Origin: Diadema setosum
Taxonomy: Eukaryota > Echinodermata > Echinoidea > Diadematoida > Diadematidae
DNA: 64,000 nucleotides
Direction of reading: 5' to 3'
Assembly (NCBI GenBank): GCA_033980235.1
Contig: CM067062.1
Location: 8,702,400 to 8,766,399 of the forward strand
Positions within the stretch are counted from its first letter, which is position 1, and the number at the start of each line of letters is the position of its first letter. Shown here one piece after another: positions 27,616 to 60,281 of this stretch. The notes below the pieces were generated by a model, which saw nothing but the letters and a program-made list of their open reading frames with translations, was not told the DNA's origin and made no database searches. The position numbers and the translations under genes are program-made.

Positions 27616-29339
27616 AAGATAAGAAAATGACTTCCAGTGTATACTGACATAAGAACCAGGTCACATGTATGAAATCTGGTGCAGAGGAAGAAAAAAAAAT
27701 ACTATAGGACTACAATGGGTAAATGGGCAGAAGGCTTGGGTGTGACGGTGATGTACGTGTATTGGCTGTAAAGTAGGACCGCGAAACAGAGCAGAGCGAA
27801 TATCTTCGATTCTGCACGTACGTCCAATCATGCCGAACGCACCCATCAACGTTTAAAGCGTTGTTTACATCTCTCCTTTTACTTCTAAACAGGCACATTA
27901 TGACAAATTAGTGGCTCATGCTGAGGGATCACACTGACTACAGATGTAATTTTCCACAGTGTGACTGCAATTCACAAACCCAGAAACAGTTTGGATACAT
28001 TGTAGATAAGAATCAGTACACAGAGACAGGAGTTTATATTAGATTGTTGGGGAGAATTTTTTTTTTTAATGTTTTTTTCTGTATGGAGGTCATAAGAGCT
28101 CCAGCATGGTTTCTGAACAAAGCTGACTGAGATAGAAACATGCTAAAGTTGACACTATGATGCTATTCCCATTTATTCATGGATTAAATAATAGACTACA
28201 AGCAGCTTTAATCAAAATCGTCTATGCCAACAAGCATCGACTAGACATTAAGAATGCCAGCCTTGCATTTTCCTCAAAGAAAACATTGTATGTTAATACT
28301 CGTATGGTCTTCAAGTGCGCTTCTCTCACAACGAAGTCCACACTCAAAGACACGCAGCATTATATTTGACACAACTTACACGGCGTGCAGGGGATGTGCA
28401 CATTTTTTTGCGGAAGTGACACCTTCGTCATTTTTGCATACGGTCTTCTATGATTGGGGGAGCACCGCCAGAAAACTACACCTGTACCAGCTCCAAATTT
28501 GGGGGGGGGGGGGGGGGTGGAAAAACAGGCATTTGAATGAAATCATAAGGTAGCAGAAGAAATCTACCTCCCTCTTTGTTACACACAGTGCTGGCAAGCA
28601 TGGAACCTTTCACCCATTATCAATCAGCCCCCCTTTGGCATCGCGCACGAAGGGCTAGGTGACGGTGTACAATAACCCCTCATTGAACTTCCGCCCCGCG
28701 CCGGCGTTGAATACATCTCAGTATTGTTGGGAGATTAATGGTGTTAGTGAAGATCAACACATTTTGTCCTCACCTTTTTTTTTCCCCCTATTCATTTTTT
28801 TTCTCTTCAAATCATCACTTCATATGGTTTTCCTCAGAATACTGCAAGCTAGAATCATATCTGACTAAGTTGTATGTTGCACGTAGCTCCATCCAGATCA
28901 TTAGCATCTCGGAGGTGTGATGAGGCCCAAAATATATTTCACAGCAAGGACATTATGTCAAACTGTGGCAGCAAATTGATTTTCCACATGCATAAAATGA
29001 TCAGTTTTCAACTATACACTTGGGGTAATAGTAAACAAAAGAATGGTGCCTGATGTATTGCAAGAAATATGTGCCAGAGCGGGTGGGTGCAGTCTGGGTG
29101 CGTATGACTATATGTAGTGCATGCTAAATTGGCAAAGTGGTTTACGAAAGAGCTTTTGGGAGGAAGACTCATAGTCGTTTAAAAAAATGTGAGTGATACA
29201 TGATGCAGTCCCTCCCCTTAGGAATACTGCCTCTCGGGAGCAATTCTTTGAACAAACCTAGTTCTTCAGTTAACCTGCATCATCGTAACAATGCATAAGT
29301 GCATACATTTTATATCCCTGCTATGTATACTCTTTTCAC

Positions 29340-29345
29340 TTTAAT
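29340..29345 (-). terminator. SMYD4: Possible SMYD4 polyadenylation signal
   Basis: TTTAAT on the plus strand reads ATTAAA on the minus strand, about 565 nt past the SMYD4 stop. ATTAAA is the commonest variant of the AATAAA signal. No canonical AATAAA was noticed between here and the stop. Confidence 0.3.
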
Positions 29346-29908
29346 AAGCCTAATCTGCACTAGGTATTCTGTCTCAAATGTTAATGGGCCAAGGAACATT
29401 GACTTACACAAGCAGCTTCACTTTCCTTTCTCCCAATCCTATCAAAAATATAATCTGCGGTGACTTTGAATGAAGTGATCATACTTCACTCCATTTGGAA
29501 AATTTGTAAATAAACCCAAACAAATGTAACATCTTTGATATCACTTCAGCAGAATTGTAATCTCAATGTTTCATTTGAGAAGATCAATATGTGACATCTT
29601 TCTATGTGCATTCTATCTTGAGGTGTTATAAGATGATGAAAACTATTAGTGTTCAGATGATCTGAACTGAGTATTTTTTTAAATGTAAATTCCATTCCAA
29701 TTTTGCATTGATTTTGTTGCTATATCTTCATGTTTTTCAATCAAAGATAAGATATACTGGCATAATTTCATCTCTCACTTATCAAGATTTGTCTTACTCT
29801 ACGGACCTCTGGTGACATCTGACATTATCAGAGGGACAAACATATGGGGGCTCTTAAGTGTGGGATAGGCAAGGAATGTACAAGGGTCAGAGGTTGAGAG
29901 GGCAAAGG

Positions 29909-51384
<21,476 letters not shown>

Positions 51385-51433
51385 GGTTATCAACCTCCGT
51401 TCCACAAACACTCGGCAGGTGCTCAGTGGATTA

Positions 51434-51480
51434 GTGTTACCAGGGAGGTGGAAGTCTTTCTTCCACCTCCCTGGTGTTAC
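51434..51480. mobile_element. Mini-palindrome insertion with 7-bp direct repeats, copy 2 (SMYD4 5' region)
   Basis: Positions 51441-51473 read CAGGGAGGTGGAAG, five bases, CTTCCACCTCCCTG. They are bounded on both sides by GTGTTAC. The unit sits 50 bp upstream of the SMYD4 ATG at 51384 and is therefore in or next to its 5' UTR or core promoter. Confidence 0.65.
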
Positions 51481-51504
51481 TGTGTGAGCACTTTAGTTCC
51501 ACCT

Positions 51505-52265
51505 CCCTGGTACACTCAAGGAGGTTTTATACATGGAGTTCCAACTGGCTGTAATTTATTCAAACAGTTGTCAGATTTCTATTGATGTACAAAAGAATTC
51601 CACAGGTGCACTTGTGCCTTTGATGATCGATGTTCCAAGCCGCCGTCTTGCTGGGCAATCTGAAGATTCATTTTGAACGTTATCATAATGTTGGCCATAT
51701 TTTGCTTATCTATTTTATCAAATGAAATGAAATTTCATTAAATAATAAAGCATGTAAAACAAAAGTCAATTCCGTTCAGAAATTTGCACAAAAGTGTAAA
51801 TCAGAGCTGTATTATGTGAAAATGTTTAAAACTGTACCATCCTGGAAAGCTGGTTTTATCACTTTTCGACTTAATTTGCCCAAATGAAACTAACATGTAA
51901 TAATCTTTAAGTATAATTCTTTATTGATAGATATATCAGATTAGTGCCTGCGTATGCCCAGTCGAGTAATTTTCATTTTCATTTCAGCATTTTTTCCTCA
52001 ATTTCTGTTCGCGCATCCTCGTGTCTGTACCACCTAGCTTTTATAAGAAGGGATAGCGAAAAGTAATTACCATCACAAAGACATAACTTCCTTTGAAAGT
52101 GGTTGGTGATTATGCAATGAGACACGAGTCAATTGTCTTCGTATCGGCGCGGCAGATCCTGTTTGGCACATGCTTCAAATATTTTTGAGCGGCGGCTTCG
52201 AACATAGATCAAAGGGAATAACTCTGTTGTTACTCCATCTCTTCAACCTCCTTGGTACACTGTAC
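51505..52265. repeat. Diverged foldback element upstream of SMYD4
   Basis: The inner arms are clearly inverted: TTTGATGATCGATGTTCCAA + GCCGCCG near 51619 and CGGCGGCTTCGAACATAGAT + CAAAGGG near 52190. The outer arms (GGTACACTCAAGGAGGTT and the inverse of AACCTCCTTGGTACAC) are weaker. Half copies of ACCAGGGAGGTG lie just outside both ends (about 51499-51509 inverted, 52412-52422 direct). Confidence 0.5.
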
Positions 52266-52318
52266 TGTTATACTCCCAATGACCTGCCCCAAAACTAAAG
52301 CCCTGTCGCTGCGTCTGC

Positions 52319-52390
52319 TAACAAACAAACAAACAAACAAACAAACAAACAAACAAACAGACTAACAAACAAACAAACAAAAAACAAACA
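52319..52390 (+). repeat. (AAAC)n microsatellite
   Basis: CAAA tetranucleotides with one GACT interruption. Confidence 0.9.
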
Positions 52391-52455
52391 TACGAATTTT
52401 ACACAGACAGCACCAGGGAGGTGTGGGAAGAGAGATTTGAGATGCAACATTAGAC

Positions 52456-52662
52456 AATAAGGGGGTAAGGGAAGGGTTTGAAGCGGGGGAGGGGAGGAGA
52501 GGGGATGGGATGGAGGGGGAGGGGATTGGATGATATGGAAGGGAAGGGAAGGGAAGGGGAGGGACTCGAGAGGGGAGGGGAGGGGAGGGAGCTAGGGGAC
52601 TGAGGAGGGGACTGAGGAGGGAGGGAAGGGGTGGATATGAGGAGCAGGAGGAGGCTAGGGGT
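52456..52662 (+). repeat. Purine-rich GGGGA/GGGAA block
   Basis: About 200 bp with almost no pyrimidine on the plus strand, made of GGGGAGG and GGAAGGG words. It is capable of triplex or quadruplex formation and gives a spurious proline/serine-rich frame on the minus strand. Confidence 0.85.
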
Positions 52663-54414
52663 CGCCCCCCCCCCCCCACCAGCAAAGCAGGATCCACGTA
52701 TCAGAGTGTGAGTACAATCTTTCCAGAAACTATAAATGCAACAGAAGATCGAGTGATTGCAAATAGATTTCCAATTTTGACCCCCCCCCCAAAAAAAAAA
52801 AAAAAAAAATTCTAGTCACAGACCTACAAATGTGCTAACTATACATTTACGAATACACCCTCGCCAAAACACCTCAGAAATGGGTCCTAAATGCATGGCT
52901 TAGAACTGTATACCTTGTGTTAAATAGATTACCGTACCCAGTATATGACATCATCGTGGACGTCACACACAGGCCTACTCTAAATGCCTCATTTTGTTAT
53001 GGTACCAGCCATGCGCGCCCCGGAGTGCAGTGCATAAAAGTGTTGCATAAAAGTGGAGATCAAACATGTCAAAGTCTGTCAATACTCAATTCTGATCGAT
53101 TTTCTGACTTGGGTGTGATTACCGGGTACCGTACCTGGTACATCTTTTTATGCAACAGGGCACTGATGGGTAGGCCTATAGGCCTAGTCCAATAACCTAT
53201 AGTAGTACCCAGTACCTCGTACCTGGTACCCTAGCTAGGCCTAGATGTTTCTAATTCTTGGAAAGAGTTAGAGAAAAAAAAAAAGATGTCAGATTAGAAA
53301 CTTATTAGGCATGCACCTACAACCAATCAGCAACCCGTAGCTACTAGTATCTCCATTTCTTTTCAAAGTTTACCTCACTGAATTTCAAAAATCCTTTATT
53401 TTTTTTTTTTTAAAGCCACCCCTCTGCAATTGGAAAAAAAAAAAAATCCCTTTTTAGGAACTGAATATCAATGATGTGATGTATATATGTCTAAAAGCAG
53501 GTCTTTTTACCGGTAACACTTTTTATGCAGGCATGCATAGCAAGTCATTATATAGAACAATTATTAACCCCTCTGGTTTCAGATCTCCTTATTTTATTAT
53601 TCTTTTATTTTTGACAATGTTCTCACTGAAAGAACAGGGAGACAAAAATATAAACAGTTACCGTACCGTATAGCATTGTGACAACATTTTTCAATTCCTA
53701 TACCCGGTAATCACGCCAGCTCTAAATATTAGGAAACATATACCTATAGGCCTATGATAATTCAGTTTCATAATTATGAACTTGCAATGTCACTAGCGTG
53801 GAGAAAACAACACACATAAGGTAACACACTCACACACACACACACGCACACACACTCACACACAAACAAAAATATTAATTTAAACGTGCCATATGTGCAT
53901 TTCCATCTTCTGAATTGCAATCGCTAGTTAAAAGAACTTTATGTTATATTGCTTATACCATCTCTTTTCCATGATAACAGCTATATTCCGGGTACTGGTC
54001 ACTTATCACGGCAATCTTTGTACAGGGTGCCTATTTGCAGGGCTGCCAACACTGGAAACTAGTTGAGAGTGAGACTCCCAGAGGCCAATGCTATAATTTA
54101 GGAGTCAAAATGAGTGAGATCAATAGAAATGCATGCAAATGATCAAGGAATAAAGTTTTAGAGTGAGAAAGGACCAAAATGCATGAGTCTCATGCTCAAT
54201 GCGTGAGAGTTGAAAAGGCCCAATCAGGTCTAAGGAGTCACTTCCCATAACACTAAGCAAGTAACTCCTGCTTGTGTTCTAAAGAGGGACAAAGCACACA
54301 TGGTGTTATTGGTGAATGAAAATGCCCCTGCCAGAAATAGGAGCCCTGCCGCAAACTGGGTTGATTTCTCTAATTCTTTTTTTCTTTAACAAACGCAAAC
54401 AGATGAAATCAAGA

Positions 54415-54551
54415 GAGGGGGGATTTCATGAAGCAGGTTGGTCAGATATTTTTCTGACAAACTGTTACAAGCTTCTGAAATCCTTGCATTGGCTGAGGGC
54501 AAATATGTCGGATAACTTTTTCGGACAAAATGCTTCATGAAATGCCCCCAG
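54415..54551. repeat. Diverged relative of the GGGGGTGTTTCAT foldback
   Basis: Left GGGGGGATTTCATGAAGCA and right (inverse) CTGGGGGCATTTCATGAAGC bound about 137 bp, with CAGATATTTTTCTGACAAA and TTTTTCGGACAAA inside. Confidence 0.65.
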
Positions 54552-54726
54552 ACCATTACTTTTTTGAAATGTTATTTTATTTTTCTTATGTAGATCTAAC
54601 GTTACTAGTATTTTTTAAAGTCATGGGCATGAGGTTAACATACAACAGAAGAGTAACATGATAATCGTGATCGATCACAAGTGATTTTTCTGTTTGTACC
54701 ATAGAGCTGTCTTGCTTTATGGTTTG

Positions 54727-54897
54727 TATAGTCTGGCTTCCAGACCCTCTGCCCATACTTTTTCGCTATCCATGATATTGACGCCCTCAACGTCGAAAAC
54801 TAGTATAGTTTAAGTTGATTTTCTCGTGCCTTCGGCAAAGGCGGCGACTTCGTCGCCGCGGAGTCCAGTTGGCAAAGGGTCTGGAAACCAGACTATG
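54727..54897. repeat. TIR element with CpG hairpin
   Basis: The ends TATAGTCTGGCTTCCAGACC and (inverse) CATAGTCTGGTTTCCAGACC are each followed by CTNTGCC. Toward the right end lies GGCGGCGACTTCGTCGCCGC, a strong hairpin. Confidence 0.7.
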
Positions 54898-54999
54898 GTT
54901 TGTATACCCCATTCTCCATGCATCGATCCACTCAAAGCGATCAAGTCTCTCCGCCACCCACTCAACCCAGCCCATGCACTCGTACCTTGTACGTAAACC

Positions 55000-55174
55000 A
55001 CAGTGCACAAACACTCTACGATCGAGCGAGCGAGCGGAGTCAAGTCGCTCTCTCGGATCTTGCCCCTCTAGCTCTGCTGGCCCCGTGCATGCCATATGCA
55101 TATACCGCATGCGCATGCTGTGACTCGATTGTGTCTGCGAGCTACGACGCGAGACAGCCGGTCGTGTCGTATTT
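55000..55174 (+). promoter_or_regulatory. CpG-rich candidate promoter and first exon (plus strand)
   Basis: CpG-rich sequence (CGATCGAGCGAGCGAGCGGA, CTACGACGCGAGACAG) ends at a strong donor, TCGTATTT followed by GTAAGTATG (GT at 55175). No protein family is apparent. The exon's 5' limit is not known. It could serve the same transcript as the exons at 55.53, 56.90 and 58.00 kb. Confidence 0.35.
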
Positions 55175-55528
55175 GTAAGTATGTACAGTGGTTTCTGCTT
55201 CGATTTCGTGTTTTATACGTAACTGCAACATTCTCAAAATCCCGGTCAGTGTCTGACCTTTCATATGAGGGGAATTATTATAAATCTGAAGTTTCACGGT
55301 TCTAGTGCAAGTCAACGAGTCGAGGTCGAGCCACTATACTGTACTCGGCCTCGGAGAACTCTTTAGGCCTACTTGACAGCCACCCTCGGCCTGTCGCCTA
55401 GCCCACGCAGCGGCGCGGGCATGACTTGCGTTGTACGTACGACGCGTACCCTGTCGACGGAAAGGTGAAGTCCTCCGCACATTTTTACTCTTTCAGCAGC
55501 TGACAACTCGGTTTCGATTTCGCTGTTT

Positions 55529-55558
55529 ATGCCGCGGTCTTTGAAAGTTTACGTCAAG
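55529..55558 (+). CDS. Candidate first coding exon (plus strand)
   Basis: An ATG in CpG-rich context opens MPRSLKVYVK, ending at AAG then GTAGAG, phase 0. It may be an alternative to, or lie downstream of, the 55174 donor. Phase does not match exon 56904-57123 directly, so at least one more exon would be needed. Confidence 0.25.
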
Positions 55559-56129
55559 GTAGAGGGTTGGTTTACAAGTAGGTAGTATGCTAATTTTACT
55601 CGAAAAACACTTGATAGTGATTTGAAGGCAAGCCTAAAATCTACAATCAATAGGCCCCTATATTCATTCATTCAAACTTGTCAAGGTCAAAAGGAGCAAT
55701 CACACACACTACGTATGCGTGTCCAGCCAAAAAGACATAACATTTAACTTAACTTGTTAGACATCTAACGATACTGCCCTAGCCTCAATTTTTTTTTTTG
55801 AGAGAGAGAGAGAGGAAGAGAAAGGGGGAGAGAGAAACCAGGAAAGGGAGAGAGAAACCAGGAAGGTAGGACAGAAACTGAGATGAGCGAGCAACCCTTT
55901 TGTATTGTTTGTAGTGTACTGTCAGGCTAGCTACACGCAGCCGCTGTAGCGACAGCGGCTGCACCTCTATTCCTTCGCAGACGTTGTCATTTTTCAGTGT
56001 GGTTGTGCGTCTCCTTCATGAATATCTTTATTAATCGTGGAAAACTAAAATACAAGGAATTATCGTAATCTATGATAATCATTCAATAATCGGTATGCGA
56101 TTTTTTGTTTAATTTCGTCAAAAACTCAC

Positions 56130-56184
56130 CGAAATCTGTGGCTGAAATCAGGTCTGTAAACGTCCTTATTGCTTCACTCCTCAT
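56130..56184 (-). CDS. Candidate first coding exon (minus strand)
   Basis: On the minus strand an ATG at 56184 opens MRSEAIRTFTDLISATDF and meets GTGAGT (donor TTCG then GTGAGTTTTTG), phase 1. No second exon was found between here and SMYD4. It might start a short minus-strand gene, act as a distant upstream exon, or be chance. It would share a divergent promoter with the plus-strand candidates. Confidence 0.25.
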
Positions 56185-56208
56185 CTGCGTGTTATTTGAA
56201 TGGCATTC

Positions 56209-56292
56209 ACTCTTGTATACTACAACGTACAACGTAGGTAGTCGGAGAGGCGCCCTCTAGCTCTCCGACTACCTACATTGTAGTATACGAGA
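56209..56292. repeat. Near-perfect hairpin, ~84 bp
   Basis: The left arm CTCTTGTATACTACAACG...GTAGGTAGTCGGAGAG and right arm CTCTCCGACTACCTAC...GTAGTATACGAGAG pair around the 11-bp loop GCGCCCTCTAG. The left arm carries a ~9-bp ACGTACAAC-type extra segment. It is a palindromic insertion or recent foldback remnant. Confidence 0.8.
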
Positions 56293-56903
56293 GTTAGAGT
56301 GCTTATTCGAAATCTGGAGACAAGGACCCCCAGCAGGGTCAATGATGAGAATACTGAGAAGCTCAGAGCACTGCACTGAAGTGTGAAACTTTTCCCATGA
56401 TTACTTATCATTAACTAGTGAATTCTTATTACCTTTTCTCAATGCATCCTGTTTTCAGACTGTATTGTTGACTTCTTCATGTCTTTTTTAAAAGGACACT
56501 TGCATACTATGTATAATGATGATAATGAAAACTGGTTAGTTGTTATTCAATTTATAATTATGAATCTTTTTATTATCATTTTTACTAAATATGATTATTT
56601 TGAGTATTAATTTCATCATCATTATAACCTTTGCCTTCATCATTTCTGTGTACCCAAATTTTGTGTCAGATACAATGCAAAATAAGTTTCTCATATGCCT
56701 TTTGATGAATAGGAAAAAAAAAAATCTTAAATATCACGATCTTGAACTGCGTAGTCTTCTGCCAGTGTGACCACTGCTAATGAATACAGTGTTCATAAAA
56801 TCATTTACCTGAAGAGGAAAATATAGTGGTATTTTTTGGTTAGTTCGTAGTTGACTTTGATGATCATCATTTCTTTTTTGGTAATAAATCTTTTGTCTTC
56901 TAG

Positions 56904-57123
56904 AATATTTGAACCAAGTAGAACTCTAAAATCATTGAGTATATTTTCATGCCAAATCACCAGAAGGGAAGAGGGTACTGCATTTGTGTATCTTCTGCCT
57001 GGCAAACAATCGATGATATGGGATGTTTGGAAGATATGTAGATACAATGTAGAATGCATCAAATCCAGTGTGACAGGCATTACAATGTGGTATTTTGCTG
57101 TAAAACATTGTAAGGAGGACAAG
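56904..57123 (+). CDS. Likely internal exon of an unrecognised gene
   Basis: A strong acceptor (AAATCTTTTGTCTTCTAG) opens 73 codons in the frame beginning IFEPSRTLKSLSIF and containing TAFVYLLPGKQSMIWDVWK and ITMWYFAVKHCKEDK. It closes at AAG then GTATAA in phase 0. Mixed hydrophobic and charged composition without low complexity, plus splice signals at both ends, favours a real exon. The opposite strand is also open over this length, which lowers certainty. No family was recognised. The upstream exon must end in phase 2. One possible donor is near 56510 (CTAT then GTATAA) after an acceptor at 56458, but that is speculative. Confidence 0.4.
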
Positions 57124-57999
57124 GTATAATTTCTGTGTGTGTGAGTGTCTTTAAATTTTGGTTGCAGCTACACAATGATGTACATAAATTCACCCACAAC
57201 TTTGTCTTCCATTCAGTTCCAACACTTTCCTATTAAAAGTGATTTATATGAGAATTGTACTGTATGTTTAATATGCTGCTGTTGCAAAGCTGTTTTAGTC
57301 ACTAGGGTGGGTGCTCTTCACTGTCAAGGTTCTTACAGGAGTGTATATAGTTTCTAGAATAATGTGATACACTAATGCCACTCAATATGATGGATAGCAT
57401 TTATTTTTATTATAGATACATTTGTACTTTAGTAGATTATAGTCCTACACATGCAGTCTTAAATCAACATTTCATGCCGTGTAAAGTCAAGCTGTTCCAT
57501 CCATTTTCTAGCAGTGTGAATGAATGCAGTCAAAAGTCAATAGTCATTGTGTGATGGAAGGAAGGGGTCAAAGTAGAGGGAAAAGTATGGCTGATATTGT
57601 TATACCTACACTAGGCGATGATTTATGACCAACAACAATTAGCCTTTGCACCCTGTACCACCAATCCTTAGGGCAGTGCAGTAGGGGATCGGAGTTTTAT
57701 CACTGATGACTTGATTGACGGCACATGAGAGTATAGGGGAAAAAAATGGAGTTTTTTATGTAGTCTTTGGCAAAGGCCGTAGTTTACAAATATTTTCATT
57801 GTGAATGCCCATACACTAGGATAAACAGATAATAACTACTGTACAATGTATCAACATATCAAAGTTGAACTTTCTTTTTTTTTGGGGGGGGGGGGGGTAG
57901 TTGTACATAATCATTTACATGGATTTTCAGAGGTACACCAAGTGGCTGTGGAACATCAATGTATAGTCTGATTTAACCTAATAAATTTCTTTGATGTAG

Positions 58000-58038
58000 G
58001 AGGAAATGAGATATGGCTCTATCCGCAGGAAGACTTAA
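58000..58038 (+). CDS. Candidate last coding exon (plus strand)
   Basis: Acceptor AATTTCTTTGATGTAG, then EEMRYGSIRRKT and TAA at 58036-58038. Phase 0 fits directly onto the exon ending at 57123 to give ...HCKEDK-EEMRYGS.... An alternative last exon at 57931-57966 (acceptor GGATTTTCAG, RYTKWLWNINV then TAG) also fits phase 0. Both cannot be used in series, because the intervening intron would be only 39 nt. AATAAA occurs near 58597. Confidence 0.35.
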   Translation, partial: EEMRYGSIRRKT

Positions 58039-58456
58039 CGATAACATGACAAAGGTCATGTTTTGGTTCACATTATCTAGCAAAGGAATTTAATCCAGTG
58101 ACTTTTGTTTACAGTACAGAATGTTTCTCAGGGATATGTACACCTGTATTCATGTTCTGTGTAGGGCCTGTTGTTATGCAGTGAAACAAAAGCTTGGCAG
58201 ATTAATGAAAGGCTTGATTGAAACAATGCAGTGGTAGTCATAATCATCTTTATGTCAAGTCATGTAAAATGCAGTGCTAAACTCCAGTGAAAAAAAAAAG
58301 TCTCTAGATCATTTTTCTTTTCAGTACGAGATTGGAGAGGTATTACTGTCTACTGTCAAAGTTTGACTGACATGTATTTCAGTGCACTGACACACACATA
58401 AGTACAGCATACATGTATAATGTAAAGACACAGGGACCACTTTCAAATTTGACAGT

Positions 58457-58549
58457 TTAACCCATTGAGGACGAGTCCCGAGTATACTCGCGAAGGTGTC
58501 TATGGGAAATGCGTGTTGTAGCCAAATCGGCACGTCCTCAACGGGTTAA
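58457..58549 (+). repeat. TTAA-ended miniature element, copy 3
   Basis: 93 bp, TTAACCCATTGAGGACGAG to CGTCCTCAACGGGTTAA. The central palindrome has decayed on one side (CCCGAGTATACTCGCG). Confidence 0.8.
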
Positions 58550-58618
58550 CATTACATTGTTTTGATATATCGATGTTTAGTGAGTTCATAAGGGTGAATA
58601 AAAATTTAAAACTGTCCT

Positions 58619-58711
58619 TTAACCCATTGAGGACGGACTGATTTTGCTACAGCACACATTTCCCATAGACCCCTGCCCGAGTATACTCCGGACTTGTCTT
58701 GCAAGGGTTAA
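58619..58711 (-). repeat. TTAA-ended miniature element, copy 4
   Basis: 93 bp in inverted orientation, only 69 bp from copy 3. The right end is more diverged (CTTGCAAGGGTTAA). Confidence 0.75.
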
Positions 58712-60281
58712 CATGAGACTTCTCATAGACCTTGAAGCAACAGCTGTACAACCCCCCCCCCCCCCCAAAAAAAAAAAAAAAAAAAAAAAAAACCACACAC
58801 ACACAAAGAATAATTGTACATATTGTTGTACTACTCAACAAACCATGCTAAACACGGTTTTATTATAAGGCAGCATGAATTGTCATCATTATCATTCCAT
58901 TTTAGTTCAGATGCAGGAACAAGGTGTCACTTTCACCCTGCCCATGTTCCACGATGCCAGGCTCGATGGCCCCATATATTTGCCTGATTTGTGTCATGTG
59001 ACAAATTTTCTCTTTTTTTTTTTCCCATCAGAACTCCTCCTCACCACAACAATTTTATTGCCCTAATGATGAAGACATACTAGAAAGTGTCATATGATGT
59101 AGTACAATGTATGTTTGTGATGACCTATAAGCTACATTATCCTTGCAGTTTGCATTTGACCCAAATTTACTACACCCATAGGCTTGTGGAAAACACATCT
59201 TGCATGACCAATATATCACATCAGTGCTCACAAACATGTTTGGTTGCTGACAGTGTGAACACCTGAAAAACATAAATTTTTCAGGCTTGCAGTGTCAACA
59301 CTTTCTTACCAATCCACACAGGGAGAATTTGTTACTGAACTTTCTCTGCCTTTGCAGGGGAAATGTAACAAGGGTTAACTGAAGATTATGAATCCATGAC
59401 ACAGATGAATGAGAAAAACGAAAGAATTGTATTTTAGGAAAGATCGAGAAGATCAGGATCTGACCCGATCAGTGATTACTGATTTTATTTGCTCGATAAT
59501 CTGGTATTCTAATCAATTTGAATGAAAAATGTCTTTCGAGTTCATTTTAAACTTCAGGGGAAACTTTTTGAAATACCTGTACCAAGTAATAAGAAATCAG
59601 TCATGGAGATTGTTGTCATGGGCATTTTACTTTTTCAAAAAGCACTTGTGATCAACAAGATTTGTGCCTCAAACCAAAAAGTTTGAAAACAGTCTGATTG
59701 CTATGGATGAACATTGTAGAAGAGAGAATGGATGATGGTCTTCATAAAATAGCAAATAAAAAAGGAAACCAGCGAACAATAAACTAGGAGTACAGACCAG
59801 TTATTGTCATTCATTGTGTCTGTTGTTGAGGTACAAAGCCAAGGCATTCCAGAGCTGTACCCTCTGCAGAGTTTCTGTTCTCTAAAGGCAGTCAGATGCA
59901 GCTCATTTCATGGCTAATAGCCTGCTTTTTGTAAAATTCAATTCAGATGTATTGTCAGCAGTAGAATTTTGCAGCCATTGTTGTGTGATACAATATAGGT
60001 CTATCCTTTGAGTTCGACCATGCCGACCCTGTGCCAGCCTGATGTCAAAGTCAAAATCTGCCGTGTGACTAGGTGCTTTCTGCTTTTACATTATGCAGCT
60101 TTTATGCCTTCCCTTCTTATTTTGGCCCATGACATATGAGAAGACTGTAGACATTGTGTGTCTATAGATCTATGGCTTTTGTTGGCCTGCAAGTAGGTCA
60201 ATGCAGGGAGGGAGCATCATTAATCAGTGTATTTCTCATCGAAATATACATAGTAAATGTGGCTGCAATGTTGTATCCATT

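Larger units (their letters stand above)
20494..29339. other. Putative intron and intergenic space
   Basis: No exon chain was proved. Contents are a foldback element at 22.16-22.52 kb, a 31-bp minisatellite at 23.35-23.63 kb, a GT array at 24.6 kb, and slightly CpG-richer blocks at 27.0-27.4, 27.7-27.9 and 28.2-28.7 kb that are open in several frames. If the 20.3 kb promoter is real, its gene probably runs through here toward the 3' end of SMYD4. Confidence 0.35.
51385..54414. other. SMYD4 upstream flank, no gene seen
   Basis: The minus-strand leader of SMYD4 must lie within the first tens to hundreds of bases. Next come the mini-palindrome, a long foldback-like element, an AAAC array and a purine-rich block. 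From 52.8 to 54.4 kb there is no supported exon; several CGTACC/GGTACC words cluster at 52.9-53.3 kb. Confidence 0.5.

Noticed and set aside
52362..52697. Proline/serine-rich 111-codon minus frame
   Set aside because: Translation of a purine-rich GGGGA repeat block. No coding evidence.
57931..58038. Three-exon chain using both 57931-57960 and 58000-58038
   Set aside because: The intron between them would be 39 nt, too short for an ordinary animal intron. At most one of the two is used.
58906..58997. Plus-strand exon MQEQGVTFTLPMFHDARLDG...
   Set aside because: A fair acceptor precedes it, but the donor is weak, the minus strand is open over the same bases with an equally plausible end, and no neighbour exon fits.
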